From Mesorhizobium sp. (GTDB taxonomy: Bacteria; Pseudomonadota; Alphaproteobacteria; Rhizobiales; Rhizobiaceae): 64,000 nucleotides of DNA. Position 1 is the stretch's first letter. The number at the start of each line of letters is the position of its first letter. Under the pieces are notes generated by a model. That model searched no databases. It saw nothing but the letters and a program-made list of their open reading frames with translations, and was not told the origin of the DNA. The stretch covers positions 186,001-250,000 of the forward strand of contig JAHBYX010000002.1 in NCBI GenBank assembly GCA_019635735.1, read 5' to 3'. The translations under genes and the position numbers were made by a program. Below are positions 20,617-28,932 of this stretch, one piece after another.

Positions 20617-21176
20617 CAGCCGACCTCTTTAAGTGCGAGCTTGAGCGAATTGAGTTTGGTGCGCAGCGAGGTGTCGATCTGGCGCGAGCCGATCTTGACC
20701 ACCATGCCGCCGAGAAGAGCGGGATCGACCGTCAGGGATATCGTGACATCCTTGCCGGCGACGGCCTTGAGCGCCGTCTTGAGTTCGGCCTGCTGGGCGG
20801 CCGTCAGCGAATGCGCGGAGGTGACCTCCGCGGCAACCTCGCCCCGGCTTTCGGCTGCGATCTCGCGGAAGGCGCGGATCATTCCGGGCACCGCGAACAG
20901 GCGGCGGTTCTGCGCCACGACGCGCAGGAAATTGCCGGTCAGCGCCGAGAAGCCGGCCTTCTTCACGATCGCGGAAATGGCGTTGAACTGTTCGTCGGAC
21001 GAGAAGACCGGGCTCTCGACGAGACGCTTCAGGTCGGCACTGCCTGCGAGCATTGACTCGAAGCTCGCAAGGTCCTTCTCGACCGCCGGAACAGCCTTCG
21101 CTTCGGCTGCGAGCTCGAACAGCGAGCCCGCATATCTTTCCGCAACGCCGGAGATGGTCGAACCAGACTTTGCCAC
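20616..21176 (-). CDS. atpH: ATP synthase F1 delta subunit
   Basis: A 186-residue peripheral-stalk subunit that caps the F1 head. The N-terminal helical bundle starts with [13 protein letters not shown], and the C-terminal part contains [25 protein letters not shown], the OSCP/delta signature. First gene of the F1 operon; the F0 genes are not in this window, the usual split in alphaproteobacteria. Confidence 0.96.
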   Translation of the reverse strand: MAKSGSTISGVAERYAGSLFELAAEAKAVPAVEKDLASFESMLAGSADLKRLVESPVFSSDEQFNAISAIVKKAGFSALTGNFLRVVAQNRRLFAVPGMIRAFREIAAESRGEVAAEVTSAHSLTAAQQAELKTALKAVAGKDVTISLTVDPALLGGMVVKIGSRQIDTSLRTKLNSLKLALKEVG

Positions 21177-21222
21177 AGATCGTCTTTTCTCTAGCCTGAG
21201 AGGCGCAAGGATTGTCCGCTGG

Positions 21223-21235
21223 AGTATGATACTCT
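21223..21235. promoter_or_regulatory. 13-base palindrome in the atp operon leader
   Basis: GAGTAT and ATACTC flank a single base, a perfect inverted repeat 47 bases upstream of the atpH start. It may be an operator or part of the promoter region. The 226 bases between atpH and the next gene hold no other gene. Function is inferred only from position. Confidence 0.3.
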
Positions 21236-21402
21236 GGCTAAATCATTGGCCTTGTTGATTTTTTCAACCCGGAAGCGTGGCCTTGCCGCATCCCCCGGCC
21301 AAAAGTCGATTGCCGTCTAGCACAGGCCTTCCGGAGTCGCAACACGCCGCAGCGCACGGTTTTGCGGCAGTTTTGTCGCAGTCACCCTACATCCGCAGAG
21401 GC

Positions 21403-21798
21403 TCAGGGAACGAGCCCGAATGCAAAGGCCAGCGGCAGCGCGGCGAGCACGATCTCGACCGCCACGGAAACCCAGTTGTAGAGGGTGTTTCCCCTGTCGG
21501 ACATCATCGAGACGATGCGCCCGAACGCGGTCAGCGCCCAGGACACGCCGAGCGCGATGTAGAGCATCGGCTGGGCGAAGAGGATGCAGGTAAGCCCGAG
21601 CCCGAGATAGAAGCCCGACATCGTCGCCCGCGCCTCCGCCAGCGCTTCCGGATGTTCCGGCGTCGTCTGCAGGCGCAGCAGCCGCAGCGACAGGCCGGGC
21701 GCGAAGAACAGGATCAGCCCGAACAGGACCGTGACGACCGCCGACGACCACGCCAGCCACTCGCCATGGCTGAACGGCCAGGGAAATGCGAATTCCAT
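21403..21798 (-). CDS. small four-helix membrane protein (DUF4345-like)
   Basis: A 131-residue protein with four hydrophobic helices (about residues 13-33, 58-78, 80-98 and 108-130) separated by short loops, and an ARATMSGFYLGLGL segment between helices one and two that resembles DUF4345 proteins. No catalytic motif is visible and the function is unknown. It is divergent from the small protein gene that follows and on the same strand as the atp operon, but 226 bases upstream of it. Confidence 0.65.
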   Translation of the reverse strand: MEFAFPWPFSHGEWLAWSSAVVTVLFGLILFFAPGLSLRLLRLQTTPEHPEALAEARATMSGFYLGLGLTCILFAQPMLYIALGVSWALTAFGRIVSMMSDRGNTLYNWVSVAVEIVLAALPLAFAFGLVP

Positions 21799-21939
21799 CG
21801 AAGCCCCCGCGAATCTTACCGTCGGCGGCCGGAATCTACCTGAAAAACAGCATCCTGCAATCTTTCGACACCCGCTTTCCTTTCAGGGGAACATGCGCGT
21901 CCGGCAGGGATTACCCCTGTATGCCAACGCAGGGAGAGA

Positions 21940-22182
21940 ATGATGAAGCAAGGCGACACGCCCCGGCGCAACGTGAATCGCAACGTCCGCCTGACGGAAG
22001 GCGCCCTCGCTGACGAGCGGATGGGAAAGAACAGTCTTCAGGGCAACGACCAGAGCAACATCCAGAACCAGCGGTATGCCTTACCGGACGAGAAGGACGA
22101 GACGGAAGACCTGATCGAGAGCTTCGAGAACCTCGACCCGCAAACGCGGGCCGAACGGGACCGGCGGCGCCGAAAAGAATGA
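21940..22182 (+). CDS. small hydrophilic protein
   Basis: An 80-residue, highly charged protein with no membrane segment, for example DEKDETEDLIESFENLDP followed by a basic tail RAERDRRRRKE. I do not recognise a family. Its composition is like the small disordered proteins of the rhizobial general stress response, but that is only a resemblance. An AGGGAGAG site precedes two successive ATGs (21940, 21943). It lies 21 bases upstream of the DUF421 gene and may be co-transcribed. Confidence 0.55.
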   Translation: MMKQGDTPRRNVNRNVRLTEGALADERMGKNSLQGNDQSNIQNQRYALPDEKDETEDLIESFENLDPQTRAERDRRRRKE

Positions 22183-22203
22183 CTTTCGGCCGGTGTCTCG
22201 ACG

Positions 22204-22713
22204 ATGAGTTCGGAAATCTTCTTTGGCGACTGGTCCGGACCCCTCCGGATCGTGCTCGTAGGTGTGTTCGCGTATGGCTGGCTGATCGTTCTGCTGAGGC
22301 TGTCCGGCAAGCGGACGCTCAGCAAGATGAACGCTTTCGACCTGGTAGTGACCGTGGCCTTGGGGTCGACCTTGGCCACAATCCTCCTCGACCGCTCGGT
22401 CGCTCTGAGCGAAGGTCTGACGGCCTTCGCGCTCCTAATCGGCGCTCAGTTCGCCATCAGCTGGCTGTCGGTGAGATCGAAGGCCGTCCGCGATCTGATC
22501 AAGTCGAATCCTCGCGCGGTTCTGGAGGGCGGTCGGCCGGTGGAATCGGCGATGCGGCGCGAACGCATCTCCAGGGACGAGATCGAAGCGGCGATACGTC
22601 AGAGTGGCCGCATCGGCAGCGGTCGGGTCGATCGCGTCGTGCTCGAAACCGACGGCTCTCTGAGTGTGATCGTAAGAGATGCCGACACCCGAGGGACGGC
22701 CCGTCCATCCTAG
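22204..22713 (+). CDS. DUF421/YetF-family membrane protein
   Basis: A 169-residue protein with three N-terminal helices (about residues 12-34, 45-65 and 70-90) and a cytoplasmic YetF-type domain carrying LIKSNPRAVLEGGRPVESAMRRERIS. The motif SGKRTLSKMNAFDLVVTVALGS is the DUF421 signature. The function is unknown; family members are often stress-inducible in Bacillus and proteobacteria. It follows the small charged protein and converges with the monooxygenase gene. Confidence 0.85.
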   Translation: MSSEIFFGDWSGPLRIVLVGVFAYGWLIVLLRLSGKRTLSKMNAFDLVVTVALGSTLATILLDRSVALSEGLTAFALLIGAQFAISWLSVRSKAVRDLIKSNPRAVLEGGRPVESAMRRERISRDEIEAAIRQSGRIGSGRVDRVVLETDGSLSVIVRDADTRGTARPS

Positions 22714-22826
22714 AAAAGCTCTGCGGGTCGATATCCAGTCGCTTCTTCTTGCCATTGCGGCGAACGCATGGCCCACCGCTTCTCGACCTCCTCGAAGCGG
22801 ACGTGCCGCAAGTCCCCTCCAGCGGA

Positions 22827-23165
22827 TCAGGTGTTCGAATTCTCCCGATAAAGGCCTAGATCGGCCCGGACACCAAGCCGGTTCACCGTCGCGCGCCGGT
22901 CGAAGCCGATCTCTTCGTGGAAGCGCGCGATAGCCTCGGCTGCCGCCTGATAGCTGCGTTCGTCCGCCCATTCGACGAGGGTGACGATGTTGAACTCGCC
23001 GGGCCCCGAGATCTGCTCGAGAACCAGGTCGCGGACGAAGCCTTCCTGCCGTTGGAGGATTTCGTGGGTGCGCCCGACCAGGGCCGCGAACTCGCCGAGC
23101 GATGCGGTTGGAACGGCGAACTTGTCGATACGATAGAGCGCGTTGTTGGGTGTCGCTGCAGACAT
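22827..23165 (-). CDS. antibiotic biosynthesis monooxygenase-domain protein
   Basis: A 112-residue single ABM domain (ferredoxin-like dimeric alpha-beta barrel), with FVRDLVLEQISGPGEFNIVTLVEWAD and a helix with RFHEEIGFDRR. Such proteins are cofactor-free quinol oxygenases or small-molecule binding proteins; the substrate cannot be deduced. An AGGAGAA site places the start at 23165. It is divergent from a marR gene with palindromes in the shared promoter, so it is probably the regulated target. Confidence 0.8.
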   Translation of the reverse strand: MSAATPNNALYRIDKFAVPTASLGEFAALVGRTHEILQRQEGFVRDLVLEQISGPGEFNIVTLVEWADERSYQAAAEAIARFHEEIGFDRRATVNRLGVRADLGLYRENSNT

Positions 23166-23179
23166 GATCATTCTCCTGA

Positions 23180-23228
23180 TTGACAACATGTTGACAATTA
23201 GGAGAATGACAACATATTGTCAATATGT
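23180..23228. promoter_or_regulatory. divergent promoters with two MarR-type operator palindromes
   Basis: CAACATGTTG is a perfect 10-base palindrome at 23184-23193. ACATATTG and CAATATGT are perfect arms around one base at 23212-23228. Towards the monooxygenase, TTGACA (23223-23218) and TAATTG (23200-23195) are 17 bases apart. Towards marR, TTGACA (23191) is followed by TATTGT at 18 bases. Both promoters overlap the palindromes, the classic arrangement for MarR autorepression and repression of the divergent gene. Confidence 0.65.
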
Positions 23229-23240
23229 TACTCGCCTCGT

Positions 23241-23699
23241 ATGAAAAACGCACCGACTCCCCGGGGGCTGGCCGCCGGAACGCTGATCTACGAGGTCCTG
23301 CGCCTCCACGGCCAGCTCATCGCCGCCGGCGACGGCCTGATGGCGGACCTCGGTCTCACCAGCGCACGCTGGCAGGTCCTCGGCACCCTCGCGGCGAGCC
23401 GCGCCCGCTGCACGGTCTCCGACCTCGCACGCATTCTGGGCCAATCGCGTCAGTCCATTCAGCGGCTGGTCAACGAGATGTGTCGCGACGACATACTCGG
23501 ATACGAGCCCAATCCGGACCACAAGCGCTCGCCCTTCGTTGTCCCGACCGAGAAAGGCAGGCGCCTCCATGCCCAGGTCGAGGACAGGCGCGTTCCGTGG
23601 ACGGAGGGGATCGCCGAGAAACTCACCGGCGTCGACACTGTGGAAGCAACGCGCGCCCTGTCGGCCCTGCGTCGGCTCCTGGAGCGGCATCAGGGCTGA
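23241..23699 (+). CDS. MarR-family transcriptional regulator
   Basis: A 152-residue winged-helix dimer regulator. The recognition helix region is CTVSDLARILGQSRQSIQRLVNEM (about residues 55-78), and the wing contains NPDHKRSPFVVPTEKGRRL. The N- and C-terminal helices supply the dimer interface. It probably represses itself and the divergent monooxygenase gene, releasing DNA when it binds a phenolic or quinone-like ligand; the ligand is unknown. No clear ribosome site precedes the ATG, and the predicted leader is only about 14 bases. Confidence 0.87.
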   Translation: MKNAPTPRGLAAGTLIYEVLRLHGQLIAAGDGLMADLGLTSARWQVLGTLAASRARCTVSDLARILGQSRQSIQRLVNEMCRDDILGYEPNPDHKRSPFVVPTEKGRRLHAQVEDRRVPWTEGIAEKLTGVDTVEATRALSALRRLLERHQG

Positions 23700-23817
23700 C
23701 ACCGGCGCGCTTACGGGAAGCGGTAAGGGTCAATCGGCCCCGCGCCCCGGCACTTGGGCTTGCAGTCCGAGCGGGCTCCTCTATATTGTGACTACATGGG
23801 ACCACAAGGAGGCTCGC

Positions 23818-24060
23818 ATGAGAACTATGCAGGTCCGGGAAGCGAAAGCCGGCCTGTCCGCACTCATCGACGCGGCGGAGAACGGCGAGCCTACAATGAT
23901 CACACGGCATGGGAAGCCGGCTGCCGTGATCGTGTCGGTCGAGGATGCGAGAAAGCTGCATCCTGAGAAAAAGCGCAACTTCGGAGAGTTTCTGCTGACT
24001 TTCCCGGGCGGCGTCGAATTGGAACGAAACCCGTCACCCTCTCGCGATATCGACTTGTGA
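23818..24060 (+). CDS. Phd/YefM-type antitoxin
   Basis: An 80-residue protein with the Phd N-terminal DNA-binding fold: MQVREAKAGLSALIDAAENG, then PTMITRHGKPAAVIVSVED. The C-terminal tail would wrap the toxin. A strong AAGGAGG lies five bases before the ATG. Upstream, TATATT at 23782 resembles a -10 box, and TTGTG (23786) and CACAA (23803) form a possible autoregulatory operator. The stop overlaps the toxin start as GTGA. Confidence 0.88.
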   Translation: MRTMQVREAKAGLSALIDAAENGEPTMITRHGKPAAVIVSVEDARKLHPEKKRNFGEFLLTFPGGVELERNPSPSRDIDL

Positions 24061-24509
24061 GCGGCTTTCTCATCGACACATCGGTCCTGTCGATTTTTGC
24101 GGCCGACCGGCCGGCTGTCCCACTGCCCCTGAAGCGCTGGATAGTGGAAAAGGGCACGCGGGAGGCGCTCTTGACGTCATCGATCGTCGTGCTCGAAACC
24201 AAAAGAGGAATCGCAAAGCTGAGGCGCGCAGGCGGGCTTTCAAGGGCAGACCGCCTGGAGACTTGGCTGACTTCGATGCTCGTCGACTTTGAAGATCGGA
24301 CGCTCCCTGTCGACACCGCAATCGCCAGCCTCGCCGGGGAGATCGAAGATGCGGCCATCGCTCGCGGGCGCAGCCCGGGCCTGGCCGATGTGCTGATCGC
24401 GGCAACTGCGCGCGTCCACGATCTCACGGTCCTGACGTCCAATGCCCGCCATTTCGGGGTGCTCGGTGTCGCGCATTTCGATCCGCTCACGTCGCCGTTG
24501 CCGGCGTAG
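24057..24509 (+). CDS. vapC: VapC-type PIN-domain ribonuclease toxin
   Basis: A 150-residue PIN-domain protein. The acidic active-site residues are visible: Asp in FLIDTSVLS near residue 7, Glu in VVLETKRG near 48, and Asp in LADVLIAATA near 109, followed by LTVLTSNARHF. VapC toxins cleave tRNA or rRNA. The GTG start overlaps the antitoxin stop by four bases. Phd-type antitoxins paired with PIN toxins are common, so this is an intact type II pair. Confidence 0.9.
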   Translation: MSGFLIDTSVLSIFAADRPAVPLPLKRWIVEKGTREALLTSSIVVLETKRGIAKLRRAGGLSRADRLETWLTSMLVDFEDRTLPVDTAIASLAGEIEDAAIARGRSPGLADVLIAATARVHDLTVLTSNARHFGVLGVAHFDPLTSPLPA

Positions 24510-24518
24510 CATCACACC

Positions 24519-26702
24519 TCACAGAAAACTCTGCGGGTCGATATCCACCGCGACCCGCACGCTGCCGCGCACCTTCGGGCCGTCGGCCAGCATTTTCCGC
24601 ACGAACCCCTGGAGGTGCGACTTCCGCTCGCCCTGCACCAGGAGCCGGAAGCGGTGCCGCCCGCCGACGAGCGCCAGCGGCGCTTCGGCCGGACCCAGCA
24701 CGTGGATGTCGGCGGCTTCGGGCGCCGCGCGCCGCAGGCCGCGCGCATGGCCTTCCGCCTCCGCCCGGCTCGCCGCGCTGACGATGATGCCGGCGAGCCG
24801 GCCGAACGGCGGCAGGTGGGCGCGCTCGCGCTCGGCGATCTCGCGCTCGTAGAAGCTCTCCGCGTCGCCGGAGACGATCGCCCGCATCACCGGATGGTCG
24901 GGCTGGTAGGTCTGCAGCAGGCCGCGGCTCTTCTTGCCGGTGCGTCCCGCGCGTCCCGTCACCTGGCTGAGCAACTGGAACGTCCGCTCCGCCGCGCGCG
25001 GATCGCCGTTGGCGAGCCCGAGATCGGCGTCCACCACCCCCACCAGTGTCATGTTCGGGAAATTGTGCCCCTTGGCGACCAGCTGCGTGCCGATGACGAT
25101 GTCGGCCTCGCCCTTCGCCACTGCCTCCAGTTCGAGTCTCAGCCGCCGCACCCCGCCGACGAGGTCCGACGACAGGACGATCGTGCGCGCATCGGGGAAA
25201 AGCGACACCACCTCCTCGGCGATGCGCTCGACGCCCGGCCCGCAGGCGACCAGATGATCGAGCGTCCCGCATTCCGGACACGCTTCCGGCTTCTTCTCGG
25301 TGTGGCCGCACTGGTGGCAGACGAGCTGGCCGCGGAACCGGTGCTCGACCAGCCAGGACGAGCAGTCGGGGCACTGGAAGCGGTGGCCGCAGACCCTGCA
25401 CAGCGTCAGCGGCGCATAGCCGCGCCGGTTGAGGAACAAGAGCGACTGTTCTTCTTTCTCCAGCGTCTTCTGGATTGCCTCGATCAGCGGCGGCGACAGG
25501 AAGCCGCCCCGCGCAGGCGGGTGGCGCCTGAGGTCGATGGCGGCGAGCTCCGGCAGCGCCGCCTCGGCATAGCGCGAGGGCAACGCCACGCGCGCATAGC
25601 GCCCGGTCTGCGCGTTGACCCGCGTCTCCACCGACGGCGTGGCCGACGACAGGATCACCGGGAAATCGCCGATATGGCCGCGCACCACCGCCATGTCGCG
25701 CGCGTTGTAATAGACCCGGTCCTCCTGCTTGAAGGCCGGATCGTGCTCTTCGTCGACCACGATCAGCCCGAGCTCGTTGAATGGCAGGAACAGCGCCGAG
25801 CGCGCGCCGGCCACCACCCGAACCTGTCCCTCGGCCACCTGCCGCCACACCCGCTCGCGCATCCTCGGCGCGAGATCCGAATGCCATTCCGCCGGCTTGG
25901 CGCCGAAACGCTGCTGGAAACGTTCGAGGAAGGCATGCGTCAGCGCGATCTCCGGCAAAAGCACCAGCACCTGCCGTCCGGCCTCGACCGCGGCGGCGAT
26001 CGCCTCGAAATAGACCTCGGTCTTGCCCGATCCGGTGACGCCGTCGAGGAGCGTCACCGAATAGCCGCCGGCCTTGACCGTCGCGGCGAGCCTGTCGGCC
26101 GCCGCCTGCTGGTCCGGATTGAGCTCCTGGCGTGCATAGGAGGGATCGGGCGGCGCGACCACCGGACGCGGCGGGATGAGCGTGTCCTCGAACACGCCCT
26201 GCGCCCGCATTCCGTCGATGACCGCCGGGGTGACGCCCGCCGCATGCGCGAGGCCCGAGCGCGTCCAGGCGAAGCCGTCGCCGGCAAGCTCCATCACCCG
26301 CCGGCGCGCATCGGTCATCCGGTCCGGCGCGTTGCCGGTCGGCTTCAGACCCTCGATCCATGGCTCCGGATCGAAGGCCGCCGGCGCGCGCAACGCCATG
26401 CGCGCCGTGAGCCCCGGCGGCGACAGCGTGTAGTCGGCCACCCAGTCGATGAAGCGGCGCATGTCCTGCGACAGCGGCGGGCAGTCGAAGGTTCTCGTGA
26501 TCGCCCTCAGCTTCTTCGGGTCGACGCTGCCGGGGTCGGCATCCCAGACCACGCCAGCCACCTCGCGCGGCCCCAGCGGCACCTGCACGATCGATCCCGG
26601 CACCACCTGCATGCCGTCCGGCACGGCATAGGTATACGGCCGCTCGGCCGGCATCGGCACCAGCACCGCCGCCGTTTTCGGTCGTGGCGAATCTCTGTTC
26701 AT
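24519..26702 (-). CDS. priA: primosomal replication restart helicase PriA
   Basis: A 727-residue 3'-5' helicase that reloads the replisome at stalled forks. Walker A is GVTGSGKTEVY near residue 221 and the DEAH-type box is DEEHD. The zinc-binding region has paired CxxC motifs (CRVCGHRFQCPDC, CHQCGH, CPECG) near residues 436-475. The motif V region VIGTQLVAKGHNFPNM and motif VI QVTGRAGR lie downstream. The N-terminal 3'BD domain has the typical VPMPAERPYTYAVPD start. Normal length; convergent with vapC, 9 bases apart. Confidence 0.97.
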   Translation of the reverse strand: MNRDSPRPKTAAVLVPMPAERPYTYAVPDGMQVVPGSIVQVPLGPREVAGVVWDADPGSVDPKKLRAITRTFDCPPLSQDMRRFIDWVADYTLSPPGLTARMALRAPAAFDPEPWIEGLKPTGNAPDRMTDARRRVMELAGDGFAWTRSGLAHAAGVTPAVIDGMRAQGVFEDTLIPPRPVVAPPDPSYARQELNPDQQAAADRLAATVKAGGYSVTLLDGVTGSGKTEVYFEAIAAAVEAGRQVLVLLPEIALTHAFLERFQQRFGAKPAEWHSDLAPRMRERVWRQVAEGQVRVVAGARSALFLPFNELGLIVVDEEHDPAFKQEDRVYYNARDMAVVRGHIGDFPVILSSATPSVETRVNAQTGRYARVALPSRYAEAALPELAAIDLRRHPPARGGFLSPPLIEAIQKTLEKEEQSLLFLNRRGYAPLTLCRVCGHRFQCPDCSSWLVEHRFRGQLVCHQCGHTEKKPEACPECGTLDHLVACGPGVERIAEEVVSLFPDARTIVLSSDLVGGVRRLRLELEAVAKGEADIVIGTQLVAKGHNFPNMTLVGVVDADLGLANGDPRAAERTFQLLSQVTGRAGRTGKKSRGLLQTYQPDHPVMRAIVSGDAESFYEREIAERERAHLPPFGRLAGIIVSAASRAEAEGHARGLRRAAPEAADIHVLGPAEAPLALVGGRHRFRLLVQGERKSHLQGFVRKMLADGPKVRGSVRVAVDIDPQSFL

Positions 26703-26825
26703 GGCGCGTGACCTTGCATTGAGTTTCGGCTAGAGCAAAGGCCGATCAACGGCGGCCGCGCCGCCGAGGGCGGGCCGATCCGCCCGACGCCGCGACATGC
26801 CGGCCAGGAATTGAAGGAGACGCCC

Positions 26826-27482
26826 ATGAAGTTCTTTGTCGACACCGCCGACGTGAAGGAAATCCGCGAACTCAACGATCTGGGTCTGGTCGACGGCGTG
26901 ACCACCAACCCCTCGCTGATCCTCAAATCCGGCGGCTCGATCGCGGACGTCACGAAGGAGATCTGCTCGATCGTCGAGGGTCCGGTTTCCGCCGAGGTCG
27001 TGGCGACGGAGTTCAAGGAGATGATGCGCGAGGCGGAGACGCTGGCAAAGCTGGCCGACAATGTCTGTATCAAGGTGCCGCTGACGCTCGAAGGTCTCAA
27101 GGCCTGCAAGGCGATCCGCACGCAGATGGACCGGATGGTCAACGTCACCCTGTGCTTCTCCGCCAACCAGGCGCTGTTGGCGGCCAAGGCCGGCGCTTCG
27201 TTCGTCTCCCCCTTTATCGGCCGCATCGACGACATCGGCCTCGATGGCATGGAGCTGATCGCCGAGATCCGCCACATCTACGACAATTACGGCTTTGACA
27301 CCGAGATCCTCGCCGCGTCTGCCCGCACCGTGAACCACATCAAGCAGTCGGCTCTCATCGGCGCCGATGTCGTCACCGCCCCGCCCGCTGTCCTCAAGGC
27401 GCTGGTCAAGCATCCGTTGACCGACAAGGGTCTGGAGCAGTTCCTCGCCGACTGGGCCAAGACCGGCCAGAAGATCGGCTGA
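26826..27482 (+). CDS. fsa: fructose-6-phosphate aldolase / transaldolase-like (TalC type)
   Basis: A 218-residue TIM-barrel class I aldolase of the short transaldolase family. It starts [32 protein letters not shown], and the Schiff-base lysine lies in NVCIKVPLT near residue 84. Members act either as fructose-6-phosphate aldolase or as transaldolase, and the sequence alone does not decide between them. AAGGAG sits just before the start. It is divergent from priA and followed six bases later by the hydratase gene. Confidence 0.93.
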   Translation: MKFFVDTADVKEIRELNDLGLVDGVTTNPSLILKSGGSIADVTKEICSIVEGPVSAEVVATEFKEMMREAETLAKLADNVCIKVPLTLEGLKACKAIRTQMDRMVNVTLCFSANQALLAAKAGASFVSPFIGRIDDIGLDGMELIAEIRHIYDNYGFDTEILAASARTVNHIKQSALIGADVVTAPPAVLKALVKHPLTDKGLEQFLADWAKTGQKIG

Positions 27483-27488
27483 CGCTCC

Positions 27489-28298
27489 ATGCGACCGGTC
27501 GCCGACATCGCCCGCGAGGTTCTGTCGGCACTGGACGAACACCTCCAGATCGCGCCGTTCACCGGCCGCGATGGCGGGCTCGAGGCCCGCCAGGCGCAGG
27601 CCGTCGCCCGTGAGCTGGCCCGCCTGCGCGAGGCTCGCGGCCTCACCAAGGTCGGGCGCAAGATCGGCTTCACCAACCGGGGCATCTGGCCGGAATACGA
27701 TGTCTGGGCGCCGATCTGGGGCGACGTCTGGGACGCGACGCTCGCTGACGCACAGCCCGGCATGACGGTCGCCGTCGGCGATCTCGTCCAGCCGCGCATA
27801 GAGCCCGAGATCATGGTCGGCCTTGAAGACGACCTCGAGCCCGGCATGGACGTCGGGGCGATCGCCGGACGGATCGGCTGGATCGCGCACGGCTATGAGA
27901 TCGTGCAGTCGCCGTTTCCCGACTGGCGTTTCCGCGCGGCAGACTGCACCGCCGTCGGCGCCCTGCATGGAATGCTCCTCGTCGGCCCGCGCCGTCCCGT
28001 GCCGCGCGCCGAGCGGTCCACCCTACCGCGGGCGCTGGCAAACCTGACGATCTCGCTGCGCAGGGACGGCACGGAAGTGGACCTTGGCCTTGGTGCGAAC
28101 GTGCTGGACGGCCCGGTCCATGCGCTTGCCCACCTCGTTGCGGCCCTGGCGGAAGATGCCGACGAAGCCCCGGTCCGCGCCGGCGACATCATCTCGACGG
28201 GAACGATCACGCGCGCCTTTCCGATCGCGCCCGGCGAACGCTGGCAGACGATCGTCGGCAACTACGATCTGCCTGGCATGGACGTCACCTTCGTCTGA
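27489..28298 (+). CDS. 2-keto-4-pentenoate hydratase-like protein (FAH superfamily)
   Basis: A 269-residue protein of the MhpD/HpaH branch of the fumarylacetoacetate hydrolase fold. Key features are KVGRKIGFTNRG near residue 55, the metal-binding region QPRIEPEIMVGLEDDL near 100, and DIISTGTITRAFPI near 235. Relatives hydrate 2-hydroxypenta-2,4-dienoate in aromatic degradation or decarboxylate related acids. No degradation genes are nearby, so the substrate is unknown. It starts six bases after the aldolase stop and is probably co-transcribed. Confidence 0.8.
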   Translation: MRPVADIAREVLSALDEHLQIAPFTGRDGGLEARQAQAVARELARLREARGLTKVGRKIGFTNRGIWPEYDVWAPIWGDVWDATLADAQPGMTVAVGDLVQPRIEPEIMVGLEDDLEPGMDVGAIAGRIGWIAHGYEIVQSPFPDWRFRAADCTAVGALHGMLLVGPRRPVPRAERSTLPRALANLTISLRRDGTEVDLGLGANVLDGPVHALAHLVAALAEDADEAPVRAGDIISTGTITRAFPIAPGERWQTIVGNYDLPGMDVTFV

Positions 28299-28319
28299 TC
28301 CGGGACCGGTCCGGGCGCC

Positions 28320-28877
28320 CTACCATGCGCCGTAAGGCGGGCACGCCGAATCCGGCAGCCGGCTCAACAGGAACTCGCGGTCGTCCTCGCCGGCTTCGAG
28401 GTCGACCGCATCGCCCTCGTCGCAGCCTTCGCTCATGCGGATCCAGCCGCCCTTTCCGAGGCTGACGAGGATCTTGTCGCCCGGGCGGCGGGTGACGCTC
28501 ACGCCGCCGCCGTCGCATTCCACGCCGCAGCCGATGCTGTTGCCGTTCGGACCGCACTCGCCCCTTGCCGTCAGCAGCCGGGTGCTGCCCTTCCGCTTGG
28601 CTGTCAGCGCGAAATAGTAGTTGCGCTGCCCCTGCGGATAGAACTCGTCGGGCGGGAAGCGGTAGTAGGCCAGCCGGAAACCGATTTCCGTCACCTTCTG
28701 CTTCGGATGCTTGGCCAGATGCTCGGGCGTGTAGATCCGCGCGTAGCAGATCCGTTTGCCCGCTTCGGGCTTCAGGAAATTTGCCAGTTCGCCCTCTTCG
28801 CCCGGCGCGATGGCCTGGCCGAAAGCCGGCACGGCCAGAGCCGCGCAGAAAAGGACACCGGCCGCGATTCGTCGCAT
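28320..28877 (-). CDS. secreted protein of unknown function
   Basis: A 185-residue precursor with a signal peptide (RIAAGVLFCAALAVPAFGQ). The mature domain contains YYFALTAKRKG near the middle, a CGPNGNSIGCGVECDGGG Cys/Gly-rich loop, and a C-terminal LPDSACPP, so several disulfides are likely. I recall no named family with certainty. An AGGAGG site supports the start at 28877 or the adjacent ATG at 28880. It lies downstream of the acyltransferase gene on the same strand with a 55-base gap. Confidence 0.7.
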   Translation of the reverse strand: MRRIAAGVLFCAALAVPAFGQAIAPGEEGELANFLKPEAGKRICYARIYTPEHLAKHPKQKVTEIGFRLAYYRFPPDEFYPQGQRNYYFALTAKRKGSTRLLTARGECGPNGNSIGCGVECDGGGVSVTRRPGDKILVSLGKGGWIRMSEGCDEGDAVDLEAGEDDREFLLSRLPDSACPPYGAW

Positions 28878-28932
28878 CATCCACCCTCCTGAACAAGGCC
28901 AGGATAAATGGCTTCCGTCGGGTAAGAAAGCC

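Noticed and set aside
21890..21920. GGAAC upstream of the small charged protein as an EcfG promoter
   Set aside because: The -10 position reads GATT rather than CGTT, so support is too weak.
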